A stretch of DNA of 39,015 bases, taken from an uncultured Slackia sp. GTDB taxonomy: Bacteria; Actinomycetota; Coriobacteriia; Coriobacteriales; Eggerthellaceae. The notes below the pieces were generated by a model. The model did not search any database, was not told the origin of the DNA, and saw nothing but the letters and a program-made list of their open reading frames with translations. A program made the translations under genes and the position numbers. The stretch is from NCBI GenBank assembly GCA_937895975.1, contig CALBLG010000077.1, positions 1 to 39,015 of the forward strand. Reading direction: 5' to 3'. Positions 22,518-30,629 of the stretch are shown here, piece after piece; positions within the stretch are counted from its first letter, which is position 1; each line of letters begins with the position of its first letter.

Positions 22518-23537
22518 ATGATGAATATGGAAATCGGCGCATGGCGCTCTGGCGGCGGGGCTGCCCTGCGCGCCGGCTTATCCGCGGCGATGTGCATCGC
22601 CTTGGCGACGGGGCTTTCCGCATGCGGACAAGCGACCGGTGGCGACGAGGCGTCCAATGCGAAATCGGCCAGCGAGCAGCAGGCGACGTACACGTTCACC
22701 GACGATTTGGGCAACGAGGTGACGGTGCAAGACCCCCAGCGCGTGGTGGCCTGCATGGGCAGCTTCGCCGACGTGTGGCAGCTCGCGGGCGGCACGCTTG
22801 TGGGCGCGAGCGACGACGCCTTCGCCGATTACGGCATCGATAGCGAGTCGGTGCAGTCGGTTGGCGATTTCTCGAGCTTGAATCTCGAGTCGATCCTCGC
22901 CTGCGACCCCGATTTCGTGATTATGACGGGGTCGACTTCGGGACGCGGCGGCGGCACGGCGCAAACCGATTTGAAAGACCAGCTGACGGCCGCGGGCGTT
23001 CCCGTCGCATACTTCAAGGTGACGACGTTCGGCGACTATCTTCGCATGCTGCGCACGTGCTGCGACATCACTGGGCGCGACGACCTGTATGCCGAAAATG
23101 GTGAAGCCGTGAAGCAACGCATCGATGGCGAGGTGGCCAAGGCGAAGGATGCCGTTGCGGGCTCGCGCGTGGCCGTGCTCACTACGTACTCGCAGGGCGT
23201 GCGCGTGCAGAATTCGTCCACGCAAACAGGTGCCATGCTCGCCGATTTGGGCGCGGTGAACATCGCGGACGAAAACAAGAGCCTGCTTTCCGACTTCAGC
23301 ATGGAGGCGCTGCTGGAAATCGACCCCGACTACGTGTTTGTGCTGCCCATGGGCAACGATGCCGCGTCGGCGCAGCGTGCGTATGACGAGAAAATAGAAA
23401 GCGACCCCGCCTGGTCGAGCTTGACCGCCGTGAAGGAAGGCCATGTGGCGCTGCTCGACCCAACGCTGTTCCAATACAAGCCCAACGATGAATGGGACAA
23501 GGCCTATGCGGCGCTTGCGCAGTGCTTCGGCGCATAA
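22518..23537 (+). CDS. Iron/heme/corrinoid-type ABC transporter substrate-binding lipoprotein
   Basis: A 339-residue periplasmic-binding-protein-like domain of the FepB/BtuF/HmuT class. The signal peptide ends at lipobox LSAC, so it is a lipoprotein. The mature domain shows YTFTDDLGNEVTVQDPQRVV, then LNLESILACDPDFVIMTG, and the second lobe LEIDPDYVFVLPMG. The ligand may be a siderophore, heme or cobalamin; sequence alone does not decide. The position directly after a tetrapyrrole-type radical SAM gene favours heme or a related molecule (inference). AGGAAAGGA precedes the start; ATG 22521 is equally possible. The permease gene overlaps its 3' end. Confidence 0.87.
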   Translation: MMNMEIGAWRSGGGAALRAGLSAAMCIALATGLSACGQATGGDEASNAKSASEQQATYTFTDDLGNEVTVQDPQRVVACMGSFADVWQLAGGTLVGASDDAFADYGIDSESVQSVGDFSSLNLESILACDPDFVIMTGSTSGRGGGTAQTDLKDQLTAAGVPVAYFKVTTFGDYLRMLRTCCDITGRDDLYAENGEAVKQRIDGEVAKAKDAVAGSRVAVLTTYSQGVRVQNSSTQTGAMLADLGAVNIADENKSLLSDFSMEALLEIDPDYVFVLPMGNDAASAQRAYDEKIESDPAWSSLTAVKEGHVALLDPTLFQYKPNDEWDKAYAALAQCFGA

Positions 23538-24549
23538 CGATGCAGCGGCGCGCGCCTCGGCTCGCGGCTCCAACGCGCTGAAGTGCGTGCTGTTGGCGGC
23601 CTTATTGGCGATGGCGTGCGCCGTTTCCGCCGTGCTGGGCGCAAGCAGCGTGGGGCTTTCTGATTTGATCGCTTTGGCCTGCGGCGATACAAGCGATGCG
23701 GCGCGCAACATCCTTATGAACGTAAGGCTGCCGCGCGTTGCGGCCGCCGCGCTTGCCGGCTGCGCGCTGGCTGCGGCCGGGGCCGTTATCCAGGGCGTGC
23801 TGAACAATCCGCTTGCGAGCCCGAATGTGATTGGCGTGAATTCGGGCGCAGGGTTCGCCGTGCTCGTGGTTTCGGCGTTCGCGCCTGGAGCGGCGGCGTT
23901 TCTGCCGGCGGCGGCGTTCGCGGGCGCGCTTGCGACGGCGGGCGTCATCTTCGCCATATCCATGCGCTCGCGCGCATCGAAGCTTGTGGTGGTGCTCGCC
24001 GGCATGGCGCTCACGACAATATTCGGCGCGGGGATGAATGCAATCCTCATTGTGGACCCCGATGCCTATGTGGGATCGTCGATGTTTCTGGTGGGCGGGC
24101 TTTCGGGCGTGAAGTTTTCCGAGCTCGCATGGCCTGCGGCCTATGTGGCAGCGGGGCTCATGGCTTCGCTGTGCCTTTCTCGCGTGCTCGACGTGCTTTC
24201 GCTGGGCGATGCCGCCGCGCACGGGTTGGGCGTAAATGTGGCGGCCAGTCGCATCGCGTGCTTGGCGGTTGCGGCCATGCTTGCTGGAGCGGCCGTGAGC
24301 TTTGCCGGACTTATCGGCTTCGTGGGACTTGTCGTGCCCCATATCGCGCGGCACTTCGTGGGCTCGCGCTCGCGCGACGTCATCGCCGCCAGCGCGCTTT
24401 TGGGGTCGCTTTTCGTCGTGGTGTGCGACTCGGTTGCGCGCTGCGCGTTTGCGCCGTACGAGCTGCCCGTGGGCATTTTGCTAGCGCTGATCGGCGGCCC
24501 GTTTTTCATCTATCTGGTTTTGAGGAAAGGGGGCGCGCATGGCGAATGA
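23506..24549 (+). CDS. FecCD/BtuC-family ABC transporter permease
   Basis: A 347-residue permease with about ten hydrophobic helices. The FecCD family blocks are clear: VRLPRVAAAALAGCALAAAG, then VIQGVLNNPLASPNVIGVNS, and later FAGLIGFVGLVVPHIARHFV and ELPVGILLALIGGPFF. It forms the channel for the binding protein encoded just upstream. The start is uncertain: ATG 23506 overlaps the previous gene by 32 bp and follows GGGACAAGG at short spacing. The first 25 residues are not hydrophobic, so a later non-ATG start is possible. The ATPase gene overlaps its 3' end by 11 bp. Confidence 0.88.
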   Translation: MRRLRSASAHNDAAARASARGSNALKCVLLAALLAMACAVSAVLGASSVGLSDLIALACGDTSDAARNILMNVRLPRVAAAALAGCALAAAGAVIQGVLNNPLASPNVIGVNSGAGFAVLVVSAFAPGAAAFLPAAAFAGALATAGVIFAISMRSRASKLVVVLAGMALTTIFGAGMNAILIVDPDAYVGSSMFLVGGLSGVKFSELAWPAAYVAAGLMASLCLSRVLDVLSLGDAAAHGLGVNVAASRIACLAVAAMLAGAAVSFAGLIGFVGLVVPHIARHFVGSRSRDVIAASALLGSLFVVVCDSVARCAFAPYELPVGILLALIGGPFFIYLVLRKGGAHGE

Positions 24550-25429
24550 GACGCGCGGCGCGAAGTGCGAGTCGACTGCTGGCGCGACGCTTTCCACAGA
24601 TGGATGCGTGGTCTGCGATGGCCCACAGGCGTCTTGCGAGGCTGCAAACGACGCGTGCGGCTGGGCGCTCGAATTTCGCGATGTGTCTTTTTCGTACAGC
24701 CGCGGCGAATTCATGCGCCGCTTGAACTTGAAGGTGCCCGCAGGCGGCGTGATCGGAATCGTGGGGCCTAACGGCTGCGGGAAGTCGACGCTGCTCAAGC
24801 TCGCATGCGCGCTCGAACGTCCGGCGCGAGGCGATGTGTTCGTGGCGGGCTCCAACGTCGCCGGCCTTCGTGCGCGGGAACGAGCTGCGAAGGTGGCGTA
24901 TTTGCCGCAGGATTTGTTCGCAAGCTCGATGGACGTGCGCGAGCTCGTTTCGTGCGGCCGGTATGCACGCGTGGGCCGATGCTGCGGTTTCTCGCGCGAA
25001 GACGAAGCGGCGGTGAATGAGGCGCTGTCGCGCTGCGGGCTCGGCTTTTTGGAGGGCTCCCCGGTCGCGATGCTGTCGGGCGGCCAGCGGCAGCGCGCGT
25101 ATCTCGCTATGGTGCTGGCTCAGCAAGCCCAGTTAATGCTGCTTGATGAGCCCACGAGCGCTCTCGATGTGGGGGCGGCGCATCGCGTCATGGCTTGCGT
25201 GCGCTCGGTTGCGACGTCGGCGGGAAGCACTGCGGTCGCCGTGATTCACGATTTGGATTTGGCGTTGTGCCATTGCGATTGGCTTGTCGTTATGGACAAC
25301 GCGCGGGTTGTATTCCAAGGAAGCCCCGAGCAGGTTGCCGCGTCGCGCGAGCTTGCCGAAGCCTTCGGCATTCGGGTTTCTCGCCATAGCGACGGACTCG
25401 GCGCAAGCTACACGTTTCGGCCCGTTTAG
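24539..25429 (+). CDS. ABC transporter ATP-binding protein (FepC/BtuD class) with Cys-rich N-terminal extension
   Basis: A 296-residue ATPase. Walker A is GPNGCGKST, the Q-loop VAYLPQD, the signature LSGGQRQRAY, Walker B LMLLDEPTSALD, and the switch His in VIHDLDL. It energises the importer formed with the upstream permease and lipoprotein. An unusual feature is a 40-residue N-terminal extension with cysteines at 10, 23, 26, 33 and 40 before the ABC domain starts at ALEFRDVSFSYS. The extension is supported by GAGGAAAGGGGG just before ATG 24539. It is probably the last gene of the radical SAM-importer operon; no strong terminator was seen before the next small minus-strand gene. Confidence 0.9.
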   Translation: MANETRGAKCESTAGATLSTDGCVVCDGPQASCEAANDACGWALEFRDVSFSYSRGEFMRRLNLKVPAGGVIGIVGPNGCGKSTLLKLACALERPARGDVFVAGSNVAGLRARERAAKVAYLPQDLFASSMDVRELVSCGRYARVGRCCGFSREDEAAVNEALSRCGLGFLEGSPVAMLSGGQRQRAYLAMVLAQQAQLMLLDEPTSALDVGAAHRVMACVRSVATSAGSTAVAVIHDLDLALCHCDWLVVMDNARVVFQGSPEQVAASRELAEAFGIRVSRHSDGLGASYTFRPV

Positions 25430-25461
25430 TGCAGGGTATGCCTCATGGGCAAGCACCCAGC

Positions 25462-25653
25462 CTATACTCCGTTTTCTCGTTTTTCGTGTGCGCGCTGTTC
25501 CATCTCGTGGGCGATATCGTCCATTTTCCGTTCAACATCGCTCTTGATGCCGAACAGCGTGCGCCCGCTCGAGAAACACGCGGGCTCGTCGCCGCGCGCC
25601 TGTGCGCCGAGCTGGTCTTGGATGAGCTTCCATCTGCGCTCAAAATCGTCCAT
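25462..25653 (-). CDS. Small hypothetical protein, 63 residues
   Basis: A minus-strand ORF, MDDFERRWKLIQDQLGAQAR and so on, ending EMEQRAHEKRENGV. GGGAGG lies 8 nt before the ATG, a strong ribosome-binding site. The protein is highly charged and should be mainly helical, with no membrane segment or known motif. It stands downstream of uvrA on the same strand, separated by a 31-nt palindrome. I do not recognise a family. Good translation signal and sensible composition support it as a real gene. Confidence 0.6.
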   Translation of the reverse strand: MDDFERRWKLIQDQLGAQARGDEPACFSSGRTLFGIKSDVERKMDDIAHEMEQRAHEKRENGV

Positions 25654-25667
25654 GCATTGAACCTCCC

Positions 25668-25698
25668 TGGGACACTTTCCTCTGAGGAAAGTGTCCCA
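25668..25698. repeat. 31-nt perfect palindrome
   Basis: TGGGACACTTTCCTC (25668-25682), one T, then GAGGAAAGTGTCCCA (25684-25698), 15 of 15 bp paired. It lies between uvrA and the small ORF. There is no T-run. The shape suits a REP-type unit; a terminator or operator are alternatives. Confidence 0.85.
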
Positions 25699-25702
25699 TG
25701 TC

Positions 25703-28204
25703 TCATAGTCGCAAATAGTGGCCGGTGATGCTTTCGGGGTTCGCGGCGATTTGGGCGGGCGTTCCGCATGCGACGATGCGCCCGCCCGCTTCGCCGCCGT
25801 GCGGCCCCATGTCGATCACGTAGTCGGCGTTCGCGATGAAATCCAGGTCGTGTTCGACCACCACTACGGTTGCGCCCTGCTCGACCAAGCGCTGGAATAC
25901 GCGCAGCAGCGTTTCCACGTCGCGCGGGTGCAAGCCGATGGTCGGCTCGTCGAACACGAACACGGCATCGGCCTGGCCGCGCCCCATTTCGCTCGCGAGC
26001 TTCAGGCGCTGCGCCTCTCCGCCGGAAAGCGCGGGCGTGGCCTCGCCAAGCGTGAGGTAGCCTAAGCCCAAATCGTGCAGGGTTTGCAGCTTTTCATGCG
26101 CCTTTTTGATGTCGGCCACATGCGGCAGGGCCTCGTCGACCGAAAGCGCGAGCAACTGCGGCAGGCTGAGCGCCTCGCTCTCGGGCTTGCCTTTTTCAGC
26201 ACGGCGAATGCGCGCGGCCGCCTCGCCGTAGCGCGTGCCGCGGCAGTCGGGGCAATCGATGTCCACGTCGGGCAGAAACTGCACGTCGAGCGAGATTTGC
26301 CCCGTGCCGTCGCAGGTTGCGCAGCGCAGGCTGCCTGTGTTGTACGAGAAGTCGCCCGCCTTCAAGCCAGTGGCCTTCGCGGCATCGGTGCGCGCGTAGG
26401 CGCGGCGCAGGTCGTCGAGCACGCCGCTATAGGTAGCTACGGTAGAGCGCACGTTAATGCCTATGGGGGTGGCATCAATTAAATTGGCGCGAGAAATGCC
26501 ATCGGCCTGTATGGCCGTCACGTGTTTGGGCAACGCGGCTCCCGCGGCGTTCGCTTGAAGCGCGGGAATGAGCGTTTCAAGCACCAGGGTGGTTTTGCCT
26601 GAGCCAGAAACGCCCGTCACGGCAATAAGCCTGCCGCGCGGAATATCGACCGCGAATGGCTTCACGGTATGCAAGCCACTTGATTCGAGATGGATTGTTC
26701 CCAAATCGAACAGGCATTCAGCCGGTACGTGCTCGCGGACATGGATGCGCTTCTCTTCGCTGAGGTATGGGCCGATGATTGACGCGGAGCTTGATTCGAC
26801 TTCGGCAACGCTTCCTTGCGACACCACGGTGCCTCCGCCTGCGCCCGCGATAGGCCCCATTTCAACGATGTAGTCGGCAGCGGCCAGGATGCGCGTGTCG
26901 TGGTCTACCATCACCACGGAATTGCCATCGGCAATTAAATCGCGCATCACTCCCAAAAGACCGTCGATATTGGCGGGGTGTAGACCAATGGACGGCTCGT
27001 CCATCACGTACAGCACGCCCGTGGTGCGGTTGCGCACCGATCTTGCGAGCTGCACGCGCTGCCGCTCGCCGGTCGAAAGCGTGGCGCCCGCGCGGTCGAG
27101 CGTCAAATATCCCAATCCAAGCTGCAGCAGGCGCTTCGCCGTGCTTTGGAACGACTCGCAAATCGATTGCGCCATGGGGCGCATCTCGGCGGGAAGGCTC
27201 TCGGGCACGCTGGCGACCCATTCCACGGCCGCGTCGAGCGTCATTCCCGTCGCCTGCGCCAAATCGATGCCGCGCACGAGCGGTCCGCGCGCGGCGGCCG
27301 ACAGGCGCGTGCCGCCGCAGTCGGGGCAGGGGCCTTCGGTCAGGTATTTCGCGACGCGCTTGAGCCCTTTTTCGTCCTTCGCCTTGGCGAGCGAGTTCTC
27401 TACCGTGCGCACGGCGTTGTAATAGGTGAAATCCATCTCGGCGAACGTGTCGCCCTTTTTCGCCTTATACAAGATATGCTTCTTCTCGGCCGGGCCGTTG
27501 AACACGATGTCGCGCTCGGCGGGTGTCAGCTCGCGAAACGGCACGTTCGTGCGCACGCCCATCGCGCCGCATACCTGCTTCATGAGATCCCACATAAGCG
27601 AGCCCCACACCACCACGGCGCCCTCGTCGATGGTCTTGCTTTCGTCGGGAACGAGTGCCGCGCGGTTCACCGTGCGCGCGATGCCGGTGCCGCCACAGGT
27701 GGGGCACGCGCCTTCGCTATTGAAGGCGAGCTGCTCGGCGCCGGGGCCGTAGAATTCGTTTCCGCAGTTGAGGCAGGCGATTGGCAGCTCAGCGGCCACG
27801 TTGAGCGTCGGCGGCACATGCGCGCCGCAATGCGGGCAGACGTGGCTGCCCACGCGCGAGAACAAAAGCCGCAGGCTGTTCAGAAGCTCGCTCGAGGTGC
27901 CGAACGTCGATCGCACGCCGGGAACCGCCGGGCGCTGGTGCAGCGCGAGCGCCGCGGGCACATAGCGCACGTCGTCGACGGCGGCTTTGCCTGCCTGAGA
28001 GATGCGGCGGCGCGTGTAGGTCGAAAGCGCTTCCAAATAGCGGCGCGAGCCTTCCGCATACAGCACGCCAAGCGCCAGCGAGCTTTTGCCCGAGCCCGAA
28101 ACGCCAGCGATGCCCACGAGTTGGTTCAGGGGGATGTCCACGTTGACGTTTTTCAAGTTGTGCACGCGCGCGCCGCGCACTTCGATGTGGTCGATATGCT
28201 GCAT
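25703..28204 (-). CDS. UvrA paralogue, class II excinuclease ABC subunit A-like ATPase
   Basis: An 833-residue protein with two ABC ATPase halves. Walker A sites are GVSGSGKSSLAL and GVSGSGKTTLVL; signatures are LSTGERQRVQLARSV and LSGGEAQRLKLASEM; Walker B sites are VLYVMDEPSIGLHP and VFVFDEPTIGLHP. Zinc-finger cysteine pairs occur at CPHC/CLNC, CPTC, CPDC and CATC/CPDC. Housekeeping UvrA is about 940-960 residues; this shorter form matches class II UvrA proteins, which often lack the full UvrB-binding region and are linked to drug or antibiotic tolerance as well as repair. The start MQHIDHIEVRGARVHNLKNV aligns with the family. No uvrB or uvrC is nearby. A canonical UvrA is expected elsewhere. 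Confidence 0.9.
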   Translation of the reverse strand: MQHIDHIEVRGARVHNLKNVNVDIPLNQLVGIAGVSGSGKSSLALGVLYAEGSRRYLEALSTYTRRRISQAGKAAVDDVRYVPAALALHQRPAVPGVRSTFGTSSELLNSLRLLFSRVGSHVCPHCGAHVPPTLNVAAELPIACLNCGNEFYGPGAEQLAFNSEGACPTCGGTGIARTVNRAALVPDESKTIDEGAVVVWGSLMWDLMKQVCGAMGVRTNVPFRELTPAERDIVFNGPAEKKHILYKAKKGDTFAEMDFTYYNAVRTVENSLAKAKDEKGLKRVAKYLTEGPCPDCGGTRLSAAARGPLVRGIDLAQATGMTLDAAVEWVASVPESLPAEMRPMAQSICESFQSTAKRLLQLGLGYLTLDRAGATLSTGERQRVQLARSVRNRTTGVLYVMDEPSIGLHPANIDGLLGVMRDLIADGNSVVMVDHDTRILAAADYIVEMGPIAGAGGGTVVSQGSVAEVESSSASIIGPYLSEEKRIHVREHVPAECLFDLGTIHLESSGLHTVKPFAVDIPRGRLIAVTGVSGSGKTTLVLETLIPALQANAAGAALPKHVTAIQADGISRANLIDATPIGINVRSTVATYSGVLDDLRRAYARTDAAKATGLKAGDFSYNTGSLRCATCDGTGQISLDVQFLPDVDIDCPDCRGTRYGEAAARIRRAEKGKPESEALSLPQLLALSVDEALPHVADIKKAHEKLQTLHDLGLGYLTLGEATPALSGGEAQRLKLASEMGRGQADAVFVFDEPTIGLHPRDVETLLRVFQRLVEQGATVVVVEHDLDFIANADYVIDMGPHGGEAGGRIVACGTPAQIAANPESITGHYLRL

Positions 28205-28268
28205 GATGCCCTTCGATTTTCGTCGGTGTTGCGCATTCGATTATGCCACTTAGAGCATGCTCCAGGGG

Positions 28269-28296
28269 TGGGTCAGGGGGCAGTCCCTTTGACCCA
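28269..28296. repeat. REP-like hairpin, left unit
   Basis: TGGGTCA (28269-28275) and TGACCCA (28290-28296) form a stem around GGGGGCAGTCCCTT, followed by TTTT on the plus strand. It is nearly the inverted copy of the element at 28367-28390. Confidence 0.7.
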
Positions 28297-28366
28297 TTTT
28301 GGAAGAACCCGCTTGAGCATTCGTGCTTGATGCCCTGAATTGACAAGGAAAGTTGTCGAAATGCGC

Positions 28367-28390
28367 CAAAGGGACTTTCCCCCTGACCCA
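28367..28390. repeat. REP-like unit, right, inverted
   Basis: CAAAGGGACTTTCC then CCCTGACCCA. Read on the minus strand it matches the left unit except for one base change and one inserted base. The pair encloses about 70 bp between uvrA and the LuxR-type gene. Confidence 0.7.
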
Positions 28391-28401
28391 CGGTCGCCTC
28401 T

Positions 28402-29421
28402 CTATTGCAGCATGTACTGCGCGAGTTCGGCGCGGCTTGCTATGCCGAGCTTCGCGTATGCCGCCGACAGGCGATTCTTTACGGTTCCTGCTGAAATGCC
28501 CAGGTGGTTGGCTATTTCGGCATTCGACCACCCGCGGCTTGCGAGCATGGCGATGGAAAACTCCGTGGTAGTGAGGTTGTCGGCCACCTGCGCGCCGGCT
28601 TCGGGGTTGTGCAGGCGGCGCCAGCCGTAACTGAAGCGGTACGTGATGTCGACCACGCGCGCGTATTCGGCGGGGTGGCCGTCTTTCAGGCACGTTTCCA
28701 GCATGCCTTGCAGAAGGCCGTGGTGTTCGCCTATTTCCTCGATCAGGCCATCGGCTTCGGCGATGCTCCATGCGGCCATGAAGTGGCGTCGGGCGTCGTC
28801 GACGTTTTTCAGGCTCATGTGCCCCATGGTCGCCACCAGGTGCAGGAATTGCTCGGGAATGGGGTAGCGCGCCTGCTTGGTTGCCAGCGCGATTTCCGCC
28901 ATGCCAACGCAGCGGCCGTATTCGCCGCGCAGGTAGGCGAGGTGCGCCAGCGAGTAGCAAGCGAATAGGCGCAGGCCCTCGGGCAATACGCCCATATGCC
29001 CGATGAAATCTTCCGGCGGGAAGGGCGCGGACAGATGCAGCAGCACGCACGCCGCCGCGTCGATGAGCTTGTGGGCGGCAAGCAACGCGGGGCTGGCCGC
29101 AACGGCATTGCTCTCGCGAAGCGCCGCGATGCGAGAAATGCACTCTTTCGATATATAAGCCCTGTTCAATGTGAGGTTCGCATACGCGCAAATGAAATTC
29201 GCCGAAATGGAGAGCGCAGGGTCGACATGATCGAGGAACGTCGCTGCGGCGTTATGGGCGTTTTCTGCCTGGCCCCGAAAATAATATGCTTCGGCGCGCG
29301 CGATTTCGCCCAGCTCAGGGTCGGTTGCGGCGATCACGGCCACAGTTGCGTCAATCTCGCCAGGTTCGGCGGGGTGCGACATCAAAGGCATGGGAAGCCG
29401 CGGGGCGCTAATCTCGAACAT
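28402..29421 (-). CDS. LuxR-type transcriptional regulator with helical-repeat sensor region
   Basis: A 339-residue regulator. The C-terminal 60 residues form a LuxR/GerE helix-turn-helix: LTTTEFSIAMLASRGWSNAE then IANHLGISAGTVKNRLSAAY. The rest is alpha-helical with TPR-like character (ARAEAYYFRGQAENAHNAAA; RGEYGRCVGMAEIALATKQ), similar to the non-NTPase part of MalT-type regulators. No receiver domain and no ATPase motif are seen. The signal and targets are unknown. GAGAGG lies about 9 nt before the ATG. The REP-like units lie after its stop. The neighbour on the right is a short membrane-protein operon on the same strand. Confidence 0.82.
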   Translation of the reverse strand: MFEISAPRLPMPLMSHPAEPGEIDATVAVIAATDPELGEIARAEAYYFRGQAENAHNAAATFLDHVDPALSISANFICAYANLTLNRAYISKECISRIAALRESNAVAASPALLAAHKLIDAAACVLLHLSAPFPPEDFIGHMGVLPEGLRLFACYSLAHLAYLRGEYGRCVGMAEIALATKQARYPIPEQFLHLVATMGHMSLKNVDDARRHFMAAWSIAEADGLIEEIGEHHGLLQGMLETCLKDGHPAEYARVVDITYRFSYGWRRLHNPEAGAQVADNLTTTEFSIAMLASRGWSNAEIANHLGISAGTVKNRLSAAYAKLGIASRAELAQYMLQ

Positions 29422-29531
29422 AGTGGGCCGCCTCTCAAAACGGGAAAGGAGCCGCAGTGCACGGCTCCCTCATCATATCCCGCGCGGGGATTCGTTTATT
29501 TCTGGGGTGGGTAAAATCTGCGCCGCCGTTC

Positions 29532-30107
29532 TTATTCGTCGCCGAGCGATTCCTCGATTTTCACGCGGCTTGCCTTCGCCGATTTGAACGACGCATAGAA
29601 TGCGAGCAGCGTGGCTGCGAAAATGAGCACGCCGAACACGATGCCCACTGCCAAGTCAGCGCCCCAGAAAACTTCTTGAGCGGGGACGATTTGCAGCTCG
29701 GCGACGCAGCGCATAGCCGCGACGATTATCGCGCTCGCTCCGCCCGTCATTGCCGCGATAAGCGCGAAATAGCCAAGGGGAAACGCGTCGGTTTGCCCAA
29801 AACGGTTCGTGTCCACATAGCCTTTTCGCGTTTGGTGGCCGACGCATACGAGCGAAACGACCGCTACCCAAAGGAGCATGGCCATATCGATGGGGCTGGC
29901 GAACAGGTTGAAAGGCTCATTGGCGCCGGCATGCACCCACGCTACCTGCTGCGCCATAATGCCGTAGATGAGTATCGCCAAAATGCCGAATGACAGCAGG
30001 ATGTAGCCTGTTTTGTACATTTTCCCTTCCTCGGCCACCAAGCGTTCGTCTTTCGGTCCCACATATTCGCGCCACTTCTGCACGATTTTCGCATTCTCGA
30101 ATTTCAT
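29532..30107 (-). CDS. Four-helix membrane protein, DUF6773-like
   Basis: A 191-residue protein. It begins with a charged stretch, WREYVGPKDERLVAEEGKMY, then four hydrophobic helices (about residues 33-50, 68-88, 113-132 and 145-170). The pattern of an N-terminal DER-x-VAE-x(2)-K-x-YKTGY motif followed by four helices is that of DUF6773-type proteins. Their function is unknown; they are usually encoded next to an XRE regulator, as here. Its start lies 10 bp after the regulator's stop, so the two form an operon with the promoter at 30392-30420. Confidence 0.7.
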   Translation of the reverse strand: MKFENAKIVQKWREYVGPKDERLVAEEGKMYKTGYILLSFGILAILIYGIMAQQVAWVHAGANEPFNLFASPIDMAMLLWVAVVSLVCVGHQTRKGYVDTNRFGQTDAFPLGYFALIAAMTGGASAIIVAAMRCVAELQIVPAQEVFWGADLAVGIVFGVLIFAATLLAFYASFKSAKASRVKIEESLGDE

Positions 30108-30116
30108 GGTTCGCTC

Positions 30117-30344
30117 CTAAAATGGGAAGGGTCCAGAGGTTTCATCGTCCCAGAACAGGTCGTTCAATGTGACGTCTAGCTTTTTGCAGATGGCCACGCA
30201 CAGGTTTAGCGTGGGGTTGTAGCCGCCGGCTTCTATGAGACCGATGGTTTGACGCGTGACGCCCACGGCTTCGGCGAGGTCGGTCTGCGATAAGCCGCGG
30301 GCGGCTCGGGCGGCCTTCATGCGGAGGTTTTTCTTGCCAGGCAT
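30117..30344 (-). CDS. XRE-family helix-turn-helix regulator (YozG-like)
   Basis: A 75-residue DNA-binding protein that is almost entirely an HTH_3 domain: LRMKAARAARGLSQTDLAEA then VGVTRQTIGLIEAGGYNPTL. Recognition helix is TRQTIGLIE. Proteins of this size regulate the adjacent membrane-protein gene and themselves. GGGAGGGCC lies just before the ATG. The promoter upstream carries an inverted repeat overlapping the -35 box, consistent with autorepression. C-terminus DLFWDDETSGPFPF is typical for the group. Confidence 0.88.
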   Translation of the reverse strand: MPGKKNLRMKAARAARGLSQTDLAEAVGVTRQTIGLIEAGGYNPTLNLCVAICKKLDVTLNDLFWDDETSGPFPF

Positions 30345-30391
30345 GGCCCTCCCTTTCTTTAAAAAGGTGATATATGTTGCAACATGCCATA

Positions 30392-30427
30392 AATATATTG
30401 CATGTATAGTTAAATGTCAACTATACA
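30392..30427 (-). promoter_or_regulatory. Consensus promoter and operator of the XRE operon
   Basis: On the minus strand TTGACA (30420-30415), a 17-nt spacer and TATATT (30397-30392). The perfect inverted repeat TGTATAGTT (30403-30411) / AACTATACA (30419-30427) with a 7-nt spacer covers the -35 box and the upstream half of the spacer. Confidence 0.85.
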
Positions 30428-30443
30428 TTGCATTATGAAAAGA

Positions 30444-30466
30444 AAAACCGCCATAAGGGCGGCTTT
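30444..30466 (-). terminator. Terminator for the YeiH-family gene
   Basis: On the minus strand CCGCC-CTTAT-GGCGG is followed by TTTTTCTTTTC. The 5-bp stem is short but GC-only and the U-tract is good. Confidence 0.6.
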
Positions 30467-30629
30467 GTCGAACGGGAGGGTATGTATCGCAGCGCGTGCG
30501 CCAACATTGTCGTTTCCATCGCCACGTCTGGTGCGGGTGCTCGCATGCTGTACCATGGCTGGCCTTCGGTTGTAGCAGAGGAGGGGTGGGCAGCGTTGTG
30601 TGCTCGAGGCGAGGCTAAGCTAGAAAAAC

